Position numbers and translations under genes: made by a program. A DNA stretch of 64,000 nucleotides. It comes from Proteles cristata cristata (taxonomy: Eukaryota; Chordata; Mammalia; Carnivora; Hyaenidae). The DNA lies in NCBI GenBank assembly GCA_017311185.1, contig JAESUZ010000354.1:310001-374000 (forward strand). Reading direction: 5' to 3'. The stretch's first letter is position 1. Each line of letters begins with the position of its first letter. This document shows positions 33,851 through 46,249 of this stretch, in pieces. The notes beneath the pieces were generated by a model, which saw only the letters and a list, made by a program, of their open reading frames with translations, had not been told where the DNA came from and ran no database searches.

Positions 33851-36800
33851 TTTTCCAGATGAGAAGTCAGGTGTGCTTTTTACACTGTAAGAACTAATCT
33901 CCTAATCATATTCTATCAAGGAAAGAGGCTTAAGAGTATTATTTTTTAAACGGCAACTATTTCATAACGGTATGATAAAAGCTAAAATTTATCAAACATT
34001 TCTTACTAAAAGATTATTTCAAAACAGGTATTCTCATAATTTCCTAGATGAAATCAATAAAGAAAAACCTTTTTTTAATATCTAGAGGCCATTCTATTAA
34101 CAATGCCTTTTATGTAATAACTAGAGGAGCCAACCGGGCTCATTGCAGCCTAATGCACTAGAGCCTTTCATGTTTGTACAAGCATTTATCATAACAAATA
34201 ATTAAAAGGAAAGCCTCTACTGAACTTACAATAATATATTGCCACTATGATGTCTACTTTGTTAAAAAGATGAGATATTGAGTCTCAGGACTATAGAAAA
34301 ACACAGAAAAGCTTTACAACTTTTCTGTATATCTAAACCTATTCTGAAATAAAAGATTTCTTTTTTATTATTTTGTTAGTTTTTTCTTAATATACCTTTC
34401 ACTGTAAGAATGAACCTGAACGATCTGGGGAAGTAGCAGCTACCTGTTCCTTTGGTCAGAGCCAACATTCAAGCTAATGGAAAACTATTTTTCAATCAGA
34501 ACTGAAAACTCAAGGTTGACACTTTTGTTGTGGTTATTGTTAAGGAAACGAAATCCTTTCCCCCTCATTTGTCTTCTTTTAAAGATATGGATAATAATAA
34601 AAATTGACCATTTTTTTTAGCACTAGGGCAGAAAAACCTCATGTGAGAAATCTTGAATTTTAAAGAGTTAATTATGACTTGATTAGAGTCTTGTAATAGA
34701 GATGACCCCAGCACATACCCAAAAATGTCACCAGGAAATAGAGGATATTGAGATTTCTACCTTAATGGAAAGATCAGCCAAGGAAGGTCTCTTCTTATGT
34801 AAGCTCAAGGATAAGGGGATCCCATCACTGCTGCCTTCCATATAGGGAAATAAAGTAAAAATTACTGAAAAAGCAAGAAAGTCTTATCTTGGTGGCCAGG
34901 TGACAGGCGCTAGGTCAAGACAAGCACAAAAAACTGACAAGGACCTGATATGTGCACTCATCCAAAGTACAAAATCCACCTTCTCCGTGGTGAGTTGATG
35001 AACAGTGCCAGAAACAGGCATCTACACTGCCAAACAAATTCTTCTTGCTAGATTATCTGGTAACCTGAGATGCAGGAAGAGTCACTTAGCACTTAAAACA
35101 CAAACCTCAACCTAGACAGGTTCCCAAGAGTCAATGCTCAAACTGTACTTAGCTATAAATCCCTACCTCTTGTTGTAGATTGTCTACCAACTATTAAGTC
35201 CCCTATGAAGCATCTTGAATGCCAAAGCAAAGTTTGCTTATTTTCATCTGTGTTTATATTAAGAGCAAGGATTTATTTTTGCTCATTATTGTAGTAATGT
35301 TGATTCTTGAAGCACAAAGTTATTACAAAAGAAGTTTGTGGAGCTGGAACTTACCATGAGAACTCTTAGTGATTATGGAGAATGATGTCCAAGCTCAGTG
35401 AATGACAATTTGGTGCAGAGCTGGATAATCCTTAGAGATTTCTCTGCAATCAACTGATTTCCCCTGTGTTTCTACAAACTTAAACACTTCTTTTTTTCCA
35501 ACCAGTCTGAACCTAAAGTATAAGCATGTGATAATTGGGCATTCTTAATATAACAACAGGCTGATAAATGGGACTGGCCACTTACTAAATCGTAATGATG
35601 AAGTTCATCTCTGGGAGATTATCAATGAAGTGACAATGTGAATGTAACAATAGGATTTGAGAACCCTCAAATTAGAAAATTAGAATGTTCCTACACTTGG
35701 TTTTCTGCAACAGGATAGCCTTCATCTATGCAGAGCACTGTAACATGCACTTGTATAAAGGGGAAAAACCCATTCCCTGCCTTCTTAGAGGTAGGAAATA
35801 ATAAATATATGGGCATTTTCCAATGCCTGAAGGTGGTAAGTCAGCTCCTTTAATTCAGACTTCCAAATACCAGTGGGGTTGTTATGAGTACAATGCTGCA
35901 TTTCAGTGTGGAAAGAGCATGTGCTACTCCTCTGGGTAATATACTCTCTACCCTCCAAGCTTGGAAACGAAGCTTTTTTTTCTTCCTCAACCTTTCTTCC
36001 AGTCACACAGTTAATTGTGAGGCACTGGAATGGACACAATATTCAGTATTGTTAATACTGGCTACGGTATTGTGCAGAACACACTCACCATTGGCTCTTC
36101 AATACGCTTGAGCTTACGAGGCTCAGGGCAATGGAGAACATTCAGCTTTTGTGACTTTTGCGGAAGTGTTGGATGTGCATTTATGTGAGCACAATGCGAT
36201 TATCTTCTTGAAGATTCAATGAGTTTCCTAACGAAGAGAGTAAAAATGGAAAGGAAAAAAAAACTGCTTGAAAGTCATTCAACAGAAATGACTTCCAAAA
36301 CAAAATGTCTGGTGGAAAGATACAACCACAATTCACTTGTTCAATGTTAGGTTCCTGTGTCAAAGGAAAATGGAAAAAATATATAAATCATCTATAAAGC
36401 CAGATCAGCCCTAGAAAATGAGGTAAGAATTAGATGCCCGGAGCCTACTCCCATTCAGTGTGATAAACTCCAGAAATGTTCACAATTGCCACAGTTTGTT
36501 AATTGCTACACAAGAGTTATCACATTAATGCAATTTGGATGCCAAGAAGGGTTTAAATGAAGTTAAATGAGTAAAGCACGCAGAATGCTTTTCATTGTTC
36601 AGGCTTATGGGTAGTCAGTGAGTTGTATAATTGGGATCTCTAATGTTTCCAGCTCATTTAGTCTTTTACTGTATTGTGTGAAGTCAACAAACATCTGCCA
36701 AAAAAAAAAAAATGTGAAAGAGCCCAAATTCAAAGATCCTCAATGCAGAGATCAAGTAATTTTTCCTCCCATTCAGAGTTTACCTTCTTAAAAACTAGAC

Positions 36801-36865
36801 CTGTAGAAAATTCACTTGTTTTTGCTTATTTACTTTTATTTAATTGCCACAATAGCTAGCACTTG
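33851..36865. other. 3 kb of repeat-poor DNA, no gene seen
   Basis: No transposon recognised except a weak L2-like patch near 35733-35770. Frames stay under 85 codons and overlap on both strands. Some blocks, for example near 34110-34260, look like ordinary ancestral sequence; whether they are conserved cannot be judged here. Confidence 0.45.
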
Positions 36866-37022
36866 GCTAGTCAAAATATGTTCCACAGACCTGCACAATT
36901 GCCTAAGAGCTTGTTAGAAATGTACAATACCAGGCCCATCCCATACTTATAGAACAAGAATCTGCATTTACCAAGATTCCTAGATGATCTGTATGCACTT
37001 GAAAGCTTGAGAAGCACTGAGC
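36866..37022 (+). mobile_element. MER5A-like hAT relic
   Basis: AAAATATGTTCCACAGACCT, GAGCTTGTTAGAAATGTACA, CCAGGCCCATCCCATACTTA, AGAATCTGCATTTACCAAGA and a terminal GAGAAGCACTGA match MER5 from end to end. Confidence 0.75.
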
Positions 37023-37523
37023 TAAACAATTACTTACATGAAATCAGCAAAGGACAAAATATGTAAATATCTTACTGCTGAGTAGGTAGCATGAGTCGTT
37101 TTCTCTGACAAACATTCATCCGGAGTTGATACACTCCTAGGAACTCTCTTGTTTGATTGTCTCTTAGGGTTGCTAATTGAATGTGAACAAACTGACTACA
37201 GACGTATTGGACATTAACATACTTGCAAAATTATAATAATAAAGAAAATAGGTAATCCATGTGCCAAAGACCCTTTGCCACTTTTTGTTGTTAGATGTAA
37301 TCTTTTATTGATAGCGTGCCAAAAACTTTATATAGTAAGTGTACCAGACTGGCTGTCTGGTAGAGGAGATAGCTCAGATTCAAAATGTTTGGTGATTTCT
37401 GGCATGAATAGTCCAGCTATTGCTAACTTAAAGCCACTAACATGGGACCACGTGACTCAGATTTGGGAAGAAAAGAGTACATGCAGTCATTACTAGTGGG
37501 TCTGAGGCAGTTCTGGCTTCCTG

Positions 37524-37525
<2 letters not shown>
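37023..37525. other. Single-copy DNA, no gene seen
   Basis: No repeat or coding pattern recognised before the CA array. Confidence 0.45.

Positions 37526-37576
<51 letters not shown>
37526..37576. repeat. (CA)n microsatellite, about 25 units
   Basis: An uninterrupted AC/CA run of 51 bases, the longest dinucleotide array in the window. Arrays of this length and purity are usually polymorphic. Confidence 0.97.
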
Positions 37577-37579
<3 letters not shown>

Positions 37580-37976
37580 GACCCTTTGCTTTAGGTAGAA
37601 CCTCAAGGCTTCAGAAGCCAGTTGGAATCCTCAGGAAGGAGACTGGAGGAAAATCAAGGCAACCAAGCATAAAACAGCTTTTGTTTCATTCTTGCAATTC
37701 CTTTCCTTGGATCCAACACCTGGTCTGCTTGCCTCACCTGGCTTGCCCTTGGATCCCATCCTTTTACTGGTGTCCTTCTGAGGTACTCAATTCTCTACCA
37801 GTGGCTCTGAACTCTGCTGGTGTGACCTACTGTTCATGATCAGAATCTAAAGTGTTATGGCTTGTAAATTTTTAACTAATGGTAAAGTTCACCAATGACT
37901 TCCTTTCCTGTATATACTAAAGCATATCAAACTCCTATTCAAAATCCATTCTACAAATATTTAGTGAAACTTTCCT
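37577..37976. other. Single-copy DNA, no gene seen
   Basis: Slightly C/T-rich (CTTGCCTCACCTGGCTTGCC), but no recognisable repeat or exon. Confidence 0.45.
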
Positions 37977-38187
37977 TTTTTTAATGTTTTATTTATTCTG
38001 AGAGAGAGAAAGTGAGCACATATGCATGGAAGCAGAGGAGGGGCAGAGAGAGGGGGAGAGAGAATTTCAAGCAGGCTCCACGTTATAGCACAGAGCCTGA
38101 TGTGAGGCTCAGTTCCACCACCTGTGAGATCATGACCTGAGCTAAAATGAAGTCTGATGCTCAACTGACTGAGCCACCCAGTAACCT
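37977..38187 (-). mobile_element. Felid CAN-SINE with target duplication
   Basis: The reverse-complement head (GAGCCACCCAGTAACC) is at the right and TTTTTTAATGTTTTATTTAT at the left. TTAGTGAAACTTTCCT before and GTAGTGAATCTTTTCT after are the slightly decayed target copies. Confidence 0.95.
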
Positions 38188-41100
38188 GTAGTGAATCTTT
38201 TCTACTGCTAGCATTGTAATAAGTTCTTGAAGAGGAGAAAGGAGACTGAAAAACAGCTGGGACCCTGAAGGCTCGGGTGTGTTTTTCTGGTGAATTTCAC
38301 TCATGAAGTGAGGCACAGGGGCTTAGCACCCTGGGTACCCCACTCTCCATTCTCCTCTGTGAAAGGGAAGAGGCTCCCCATTCCAGCCCCCTCCCTCAGG
38401 TCCAATAATCCATTACTGTCCTTCACCCAGGGGACAAAATACCTAAAGCAGATTCTCAATCTTAGTTTCTTTGGGAATTGCTGCTTTGCAAAGACCATAC
38501 TAAGCAAAGCAAAACTAGCCCCGGGCTTTGCGATGAATGGGTGGCAAATGTGGCCTGGAGGGGCAGAGCTTCACAGAGGGGCTCACGGGAGCTGCCTGAA
38601 CCTTCCTACTACCCTCGCCTCCCACAAATGCTAAAAGTCACACATACTCACATCAAGCAACTTATGGAACCTAAGAAGTGAACACCCGCTGGCTACAAGA
38701 GAAAGATGAAATTAAATACAAGAAGACCTATGCAGAGTTGATCGTACCGCCCTCAATTTTGAAGTTCCACACATCTTAACATGTCAGTTCAGTTTTCACT
38801 TTGCTTCATATCCCTCAGGTTTTTTTTTTTCTGAAAATCAGTCTGTTCTATACAGTGACCACAACACAGTTTTATGTTTTATTACATATTGATATTGCTT
38901 TCTGCTTATAGTATTTGTCAGTTTAAGAAAAATCGGGAAATGTTAATGTCAGATTGTTTAAAATCAGTGATTTTATTTTGTAAAAAATAAGAACATGCCA
39001 ACTAGCAGATTTGTCAACTTCCAAATGCCAGTCATACAATCTCAGAGGAAAACTATCTACACACATGTTAACATTTAAAAAGTAATCTGCTTGAGAGTAT
39101 ACATTTTAAGACATCTCCACAGATTCAAAATTCCTGTAGAACTACAACTGTACAATAGTACTTGTGATCTATATACAGAACACGAAAAAATAATTATCTT
39201 AATAACATAATCATGTACATAGAGGCAGCTCAAAATTATCCGCTGCATAAACAGTGACCTTGCATTTATAATAAGAACACCATGCTTTCGCTGGTGACCA
39301 CTAATGAACGCTCAGCACAGGTTAATGGCACAGCCCAGCAGGCTCTTCTGTGTTAGTAATTTTAATTTACCTTAGAGGAAATAGAGATGAAAAGTGCCTA
39401 CCATCATTTCCACCTTGAATCTTACCTCTCAGAATCTTAAATATTCTCTTATGTTACCAGTATCTCTTCTTTAGACTTACTACTGAATCATTAATTATGT
39501 TCTGATACACTGAAATAATTGGTATATTTGTAAGTATTTAGTTAATATATCTTGAAGAACACTTGGGTAAAGTCCAGGAATGCCCTTGAATTTCAATGCT
39601 TAAAATTACCCTCAGAACTGAGGGATATATTTTCATTCCAAAATAATAAAGTTTAATAACATAATTATTGGGCAAAACCCAAAACAAACACGTAGAAAAA
39701 TATACAACAGCAAATTATATTTTTATGTATGGCTGATTTATTTTGAAAGAAATTTTTAAAAACCTCATTAAGTTGTTTTAATTTGAATGCCTAAAATTAA
39801 CCTTAGGAGAAAAGAATATATTTTATTTATAAATATGAAGAAGAATGGGTATCGTAGCTGCTGGAGTAAAAGCAAGTTAGAGGACTGCAGAAAATCTAAG
39901 AAACCATTAATTATGGTCTCAAAAGAATGTGACTTAATTTAATTTACCTAAGTGTTGCATATTTTATACTTGTACTCTACAGATATTTTTAACATTAAAA
40001 GAGCAATTTTATAAATAAGGGAAGAAGCTGGGGTGGTACGTACAAAAAAACCCATTAAGGTAGCATTATTTAACGAAGAATTCATTACCATGATGTGTGT
40101 TAGCAGAATTTTCGAGGTCATTTCCTGCCCACCACAGCTCTGTGAATCTCAGTCTCGTATGACAAATTGACTAAAGGAATGTGTTTGAGCCCAAAGGCAG
40201 TGATGTAGGAATCTGAGGCACCATCCACTAGCCAGGTAACTATACAAGACACTAAACAAAAGGTGAATTATTTTGATTATTTATTCTAGAACCCTCCTTC
40301 ATGTTAAAGCATCTCCAAATTAAAAACTCATGGGTATTGCCAACAGGCACAGAGAAGTGGAAACCATTGCATCCTCTTCAACAATCATGAGTACTTTTTT
40401 TTTTTTTTTATCAACACCTAAGTTCTCCCAGGGTGGCAGGGTCCCCGCAGCCACATAAGCTCTCAGACACGGAGGCGGCTTCGGCTCTAAACCGAAGCTG
40501 CTCTCTGATCCTGCAGTGATATTTTCACACTGGAGGCAAGTTAACCAGTGGCAGCTTCACATAAACTCTGAGAAATGCTCCATTTGACCAGGCACAGTGG
40601 AAAGAGGCTGTGGGTTAAATATGACCCTGCGATAAAGCAATGAGACAGCAAACCCTAGCACTTCAGGAACCAGAATTTGCCAGCATCAGAATAAAGGCCA
40701 GGTCTCTAAGGTCAATAACGGCATGTGGAGATGTGTTTATATTCTCTACCCTTCCCAGTTGAAGGAGAATAAATAGTAAACTTTGAACTTCGAAGGTATT
40801 CCACTTCATACACTTTAAAATATCTGCTTTGCCTCCAACCCGATACTTTTTCCCCCGACATTTTATTACATCATTTCACTTTCTTTAACTTCTGTCTAGA
40901 TCTTAGGTCTCAGAAGCACTTAACATTATTAAAAATCACTGAGGATTCCCACAGAGCTAGTGCATATGTGGATTACATGCATCAATATTTACCATATTCA
41001 AAATTAAAACTCAGAATTTTTTTAAAACACAAGTATGCACGAGCACACATCCTACCAGCTGCCAGACCAATGCCGTCACAGCTTCTGTAGGCTCAGAGGC

Positions 41101-41432
41101 CCCAGGGCACACTTGCAAGAGAATGAAAGTGAAAAACATAAAAATCACCTGGTGTTACCAGGAACAGAGTATTGACACTGTGAACCCCTGAAAGGGAACT
41201 TCTGGTAATCTCTAGAAAGCAAATTAATAACTGCTGTTCAAAATAAACAGAAGGCAAAAACAGAATTGTTTTTTTTTTCTTTTTTGTGTGTCAATTTCTA
41301 CTCTTCCTCTAAATACTGAAAAAGACAACAAAATCAAACTTCGCCACTTCATTTCATAATTACCATGTCATGGTACTCAAGACCGCATGGCATTGTATGC
41401 CTATAAGAACAGGACTCATCGTTCCAGCTATG
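38188..41432. other. 3.2 kb repeat-poor block, no gene proved
   Basis: I recognise no transposon. A mixed-composition patch (38300-38620) carries a 114-codon plus frame and overlapping frames without domains. Another patch (40430-40520) is GC-richer and holds a hairpin. The rest is AT-rich. This is where I would look first for conserved regulatory sequence, but I see no direct proof of one. Confidence 0.45.
40478..40498. other. Perfect 7-bp GC-rich inverted repeat (hairpin)
   Basis: GCTTCGG at 40478-40484 pairs with CCGAAGC at 40492-40498 over a 7-base loop CTCTAAA. It lies in a small CpG-containing patch (CACGGAGGCGGCTTCGG) inside AT-rich single-copy DNA. No terminator-like T run follows. 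Confidence 0.6.
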
Positions 41433-43210
41433 GGTGAACATGTGGGAAAATGGGAACATTTCACATCACTGGTAAGAATGTAAAATGATACAACTACCAT
41501 AGGAAATCAGTTGGCAGTTTCTTTATAAAATTAAACGTATATCTACCATTTTTTCTAGCTATTCTGCTCCTAGATCCTTACATAAGAAAAATGAAAGTAT
41601 ACAGAACCTGTACAAGAAAATTATCTGTAAAATTAACACCTTTATCTGTAACAGTCAAAACCTGGAAACAACCCAATGTCCATTAACAAGCACATTGGTA
41701 AGTAAATTATAGTATTTACTTACTTATATGATAGATATACCACTCTCCAATAAAAAATGAATGAACTCTTGATATATACAACTCCATGGTTGAGTTTCAT
41801 AACAACTCTGCCTAGTGAAAGAAGCCAGTCAAAAATACTGCATTAAGAGAAGAAAAAGCCAAATCACCAGACCAGAATAAATGTTTGAAAACTGCATTTC
41901 AGATAAAGAATTTATATCCAAAACCTTAAAATACAAGAAAAATAAAATAAAATTCAATTTTAAAAATAGGCAAACAACTCACCAGAGAAGATATAGATGG
42001 CAAATAAGCAAATTAAAAGATGCTCAATGTCATATGTTATTAGGGAATCACAAACTAAAATGACAATGAGATGACACACTTATTAGAATGGCAAAAATCC
42101 AAAGTGTTACCAACACCAAATACAGGAGAGGATGTGGACCAACAGGAAGTTTTATTCATTGCTGGTGGGAAAGCAAAATTGTACAGCTACTTTGGAAGAG
42201 TTTCCTTACAAAACTAAACATACTCTTACTGTATGATCTAGCAATCAGGCTCCATGGTATTTACTCAGAGGAGCTGAAAACTTATGTCCATACAAACACC
42301 TGCACATGAATGTTCATAACAACTTTATTCGTAATCAATAAAATGTGGAAGCAATCAAGATGATCTAAAATAGGGAAATAAATACTAAGACTATGTGGTA
42401 CATCTCTACACAGTCATAAAAAGAAGTGAGCTGGCAAGCCATGAAAAAACATGGAGGAATCTTAAATGCATATTGCTAAGTGAAAGAACTGTAAATGTAT
42501 ATTGCTAAGTAAAAGAAGCCAATCTGAAAAGGGTACAGATTGTATAATTCCAACTATATGACATTCTTGGAAATGCAAAAACATGGAGACAGTTAAAATA
42601 TCAGTGGTTGTCAGGGGAAGGGAGGGAGGCAGGAAGGTGGAGCACTAAGTATTTTCAGGACAGTAAAACCATTATTCTGTATGATACCCTGTGATGATAG
42701 GTACATGTCACTATATGTCTCTCAAAACCCATATAATATACAGCACAAAGGGTAAACCCTAATGTAAACTATGGGCTCCCATTGATTGTAACATCTCAAT
42801 TTTGGCTCATTAATGTGCCAAATGGCTCATTAATGCATGAATGTGCCACACTAATGCAAGATGGCGAAAAGAGAGGAAATTGGGTGGGGCAGGGTGGGGG
42901 CTGAGTAAGTATATGAAACTGTCTATACATCTCACTTTTTCCTTAAACCTAAAATTTCTCAGAAATTCTATTAATGTTTTAAAAGTACAATATATGATTC
43001 CATTTACATACAGTTCTAGAACATAAAAAATAACATATGGCAGAAAATGGAGCAGTGTTGCCTGGAGATGAAGGTGAAGAGAGGCTGGGTTCACAAAGGG
43101 GTGCAAGGAAACCTCTGAGGGTAATGGACATGTCCATTATTTTTACTGTGATGATAATTTCTTGGGGGCATAGATATGCCAAATGTATCAGATTTTATAC
43201 TTTGAATATG
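41433..43210 (+). mobile_element. Old L1M 3' end, split by another L1M
   Basis: The left part (41433 to about 41837) runs through the ORF2 C-terminal zone: GGAAATCAGTTGGCAGTTTC, CAAAACCTGGAAACAACCCA, GTGAAAGAAGCCAGTCAAAA. The right part (from about 42983) resumes with ATATGATTCCATTTACATAC and 3' UTR sequence (GGACATGTCCATTATTTTTA). In an intact L1 these two points are neighbours, so the DNA between them is a later insertion. Confidence 0.7.
41838..42982 (+). mobile_element. Inner L1M 3' end inserted into the outer L1M
   Basis: It starts within ORF2 (ATAAAGAATTTATATCCAAA, TTCAATTTTAAAAATAGGCA) and continues through AACACCAAATACAGGAGAGG, CATTGCTGGTGGGAAAGCAA and GAATGTTCATAACAACTTTA to a 3' UTR ending AAATTTCTCAGAAATTCTAT. 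AAAAATAC on the left and AAAAGTAC on the right may be target copies. A duplication of about 30 bases lies at 42464-42520. Confidence 0.7.
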
Positions 43211-43244
43211 TATAGCTTATTTATGTTAACTTGTTCTTCTAACC

Positions 43245-43305
43245 ATTTCCCAGATAATGCTTATGCTGCTGGTCAGGGACCACACTCTAAGCACCACTTA
43301 CAGTC
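43245..43305 (+). mobile_element. MER5-like end fragment
   Basis: GATAATGCTTATGCTGCTGG then TCAGGGACCACACTCTAAGC match the MER5 3' end. Only about 60 bases are recognisable; the following 100 bases may be part of a second relic. Confidence 0.45.
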
Positions 43306-44585
43306 AATGACACACAGATTAAAGAGAGGGCAATTGTCCCCCCCACCCCACCTTGGGTTGGACTTTGGAATCTCCTGGAGAGGAGTTTGTGGTGAAGCCT
43401 GGCTTGAGCATTTTTTAAAAGCTTCATTAGCGATTCTTATTTAGCTAAGATGGAAAGCAATTAGGATACAGATACCTCAAAAAACAAACAAACAAACCTC
43501 TAATTCTATCTGGTTCATTTGCAACAGCAACCTACCAAGAATAACTAAAAAATAAGGGCAAATATGACTCCACCAATAGTGTACACTTGGAAATTCCATT
43601 AGTTTTATTTGTATCATATATATTGGTACATCTACTAAAAAGTAGAGTTCATTAATTTATGGAGTATTGGTAGAAAAAGATGGGAGTTATTTTGTTGGCT
43701 GGAAATAGCTAAAGTTTAATATTTAAATCCATCAGTAAAACATAATCTCCAGAAAAATAAATAATCTCATGTCCTTTCTTTTCTGTGAGTTGCTACATTT
43801 TGTGAGGTCACCAGAAAATGATACAAGATGACAGCTGATAAACTTAGGATTTAATTATTTGCAGGATGGGCTGGGTAATCCTATAGTTCATTTGTACTAA
43901 ATGAATTTTTTCCCTTCCCATAAGACACCTTTAAAATTCAATTCTATCACATTTCTTTTATGATCCATCTACTGGATTCTTCTAGTGTCCAACCTCCCAT
44001 TCATAGATAAGAACGAGTGCAGAGAGAAACATAGGGCTGAGGGAAAGAGGTTACACCCCAAACCCTGAAACAACTCATTTATGTCTCCGTCTCCCATCCA
44101 AAGGCACAAACTGAGTATGCGAAGAACACTGTAGTATCTACTGTCATGGTCACCCTCAAAATCTCTCCACCATATAACCCATTTTTAGTTCCTGAAAGAT
44201 TATTCCTAACTCGCTGTTCTGAAAGTTAGTTGAGGCCACATCTTCTAGAGAGAACCATGAGATCTTTAACCATGAGGCTTTAACAATGGCAAAGGGGGCT
44301 TCCCTGGATAAACTTTTGGCTGGCTAACAATACCACTTTTGAAATACTAAATAGAATTTTATCAGCCATCTGAATCCCAATCAGCTGTGTTTTACTCTAC
44401 CTAAGAGCTATTGTTGTACCTAACTAAATTCCTTAGTTAATGCAACCCAGGCTTTCTTAAGTCAAGCCTAAAGGCAGAGGTAATTTTATAAAATGGTGTG
44501 TGCGTAATTGATTAAGCAAATATGTCACTAGTCCAACGAACAACAGGAAGCTCAGTAGTAGAAGAGTATTTCAAGACATTCATGA
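43306..44585. other. Single-copy DNA, no gene seen
   Basis: AT-rich DNA without recognised repeat. The 135-codon frame at 43037-43444 starts in L1 3' UTR and is not credible as a gene. Confidence 0.45.
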
Positions 44586-44603
44586 TTTAGAATCACATTT
44601 TCT

Positions 44604-44606
44604 TTT

Positions 44607-44637
<31 letters not shown>

Positions 44638-46249
44638 TTTTTTTACAAATAGTTTATTGTCAAATTGGTTTCCATATAACACTCAGTGCTCATCCCCACA
44701 AGTTCCCTCCTCCATGCCCATCTCCCCCTACCCCCCACATCCATCAGTCCTCAGTTTGTTTCTCAGCATTCAAGAGTCTCTCATGGTTTGCCTCTCTCCC
44801 TTTCCCCCACCATTTCCCCCCTTCTTCTCCCCCATGGTCCTCTGTTAAGTTCTTCCTAATCCTCCTATACATGCAAACATGTGATATTTGTCCTTCTCTG
44901 CCTGACTTATTTCGCTCAGCATAACACCCTCAAGGTCCATCCATGTTGCTACACATGGCCAGATTTCATTGTTTCTCATTGCCATGTAGTCTTCCATGGT
45001 ATAGATAAACCACATCTTCTTGATCCATTCGTCCGTTGATGGACACTTAGGCTCTTTCCATGTTTTAGCTATTGTGGAGAGTGCTGCTATGAACATTGGG
45101 GTACATGTGCTCCTATGCATCAGCATTTCTGTATCCCTTGGGTAAATTCCTAGCAGTGCTATTGCTGGGTCATAGGGGAGTTCTATTGTTAGTTTCCTGA
45201 GGAAACTCCACACTGTTTTCCAGAGGGGCTGTACCAGTTTACATTCCCACCAACAGTGTAGGAGGGTGCCCGTTTCTCCACATCCTCACCAGCATCTAGA
45301 GTTCTCTGATTTGCTCATTTTGGCCACTCTAACTGGTGTGAGGTGGTATCTCAGTGTGGTTTTGATTTGTATTTCCCTGATGAGGAGGGATGCTGAGCAT
45401 CATTTCAGGTGTCTGTTGGCCATCTGGATGTCCTCTTTGGAGAAATGTCTGTTCATATCTTCTGCCCATTTCTTCACTGGGTTGTTTGTTTCTTGGGTGT
45501 GGAGTTTGGTGAGTTCCTTACAGATTTTGGATATTAACCCTTTATCTGATATGTCATTTCAACTATCTTTTCCCATTCTGTTGGTTGCATATTAGTTTTG
45601 TGGGTTGTTTCCTTTGCTGTGCAGAAGCTTTTGATCTTGATGAGGTCCCAATCATTTATTTTTGCTCTTGATTCCCTTGCTTTTGGGGATGTGTCAAGTA
45701 AGAAGTTGCTGCGGTGGAGGTCAAGGAGGTTGTTTCCTGCTTTCTCCTCTAGGGTGTTGATAGTTTCCTGTCTCACATTCAGGTCCTTTATCCATTTTGA
45801 GTTCATTTTTGTGCATGGTGTGAGAAAATGATCTAGTTTCATTCTTCTGCATGTTGCTGTCCAGTTCTCCCAACACCATCTGTTAAAGAGGCTGTCTTTT
45901 TTCCATTGGATACTCTGTCCTGCTTTGTCAAAGATTAGTTGGCTGTATACTTTTGGGTCCACTTCTGAGTTCTCAATTCTGTTCCATTGGTCTATGTGTC
46001 TGTTTTTGTCCCAATACCATACTGTCTTGATGATGACAGCTTTGTAGTAGAGGTTAAAGTCTGGGATGGTAATACCTCCCGTTTTGGTTTTATTTTTCAG
46101 TATTACTTTGGCTATTCAGGGTCTTTTGTGGTTCCATACAAATTTTAGGATAGTTTGTTCTAGTTTTGAGAAGTATGCTGGTGCAATTTTGATTGGAATT
46201 GCATTCAATATGTAGATAGCTTTGGTTAGTAATGACATCTTAACTATAT
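44604..46249 (-). mobile_element. 5'-truncated felid L1 with exact 18-bp target duplication
   Basis: TTTAGAATCACATTTTCT occurs at 44586-44603 and again at 46250-46267, so the insertion is 1,646 bp. The left end is a (TTTA)n/T tail (poly(A) on the L1 strand), then the C-rich L1 3' UTR, then about 1.4 kb of ORF2 running to the truncated 5' end. No 5' UTR, ORF1, endonuclease or core reverse transcriptase is present, so it cannot move by itself. It is the best preserved L1 in the window. Confidence 0.97.
44845..46249 (-). pseudogene. L1 ORF2 C-terminal remnant
   Basis: This is the part of L1 ORF2p after the reverse-transcriptase core. Recognisable motifs are [17 protein letters not shown] near 46000, [23 protein letters not shown] near 45230, [16 protein letters not shown] near 45170, KTWKEPKCPSTDEWIKKMW and EISQAEKDKYHMF, ending at 44845. 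Three stops interrupt it: TGA at 46118-46116, 45402-45400 and 45288-45286. Each stands where L1 ORF2 normally has an Arg, fitting CGA to TGA decay. A one-base loss near 45558 also shifts the frame (after EMTYQI). In the parent element the region includes the cysteine-rich tail needed for retrotransposition. Here it is dead both by truncation and by mutation. Confidence 0.93.

Noticed and set aside
43037..43444. 135-codon open frame
   Set aside because: It begins in L1M 3' UTR sequence and runs through a MER5-like piece; no domain.
44604..46249. Active L1
   Set aside because: It lacks the 5' UTR, ORF1, endonuclease and core RT, and has three stops and a frameshift.
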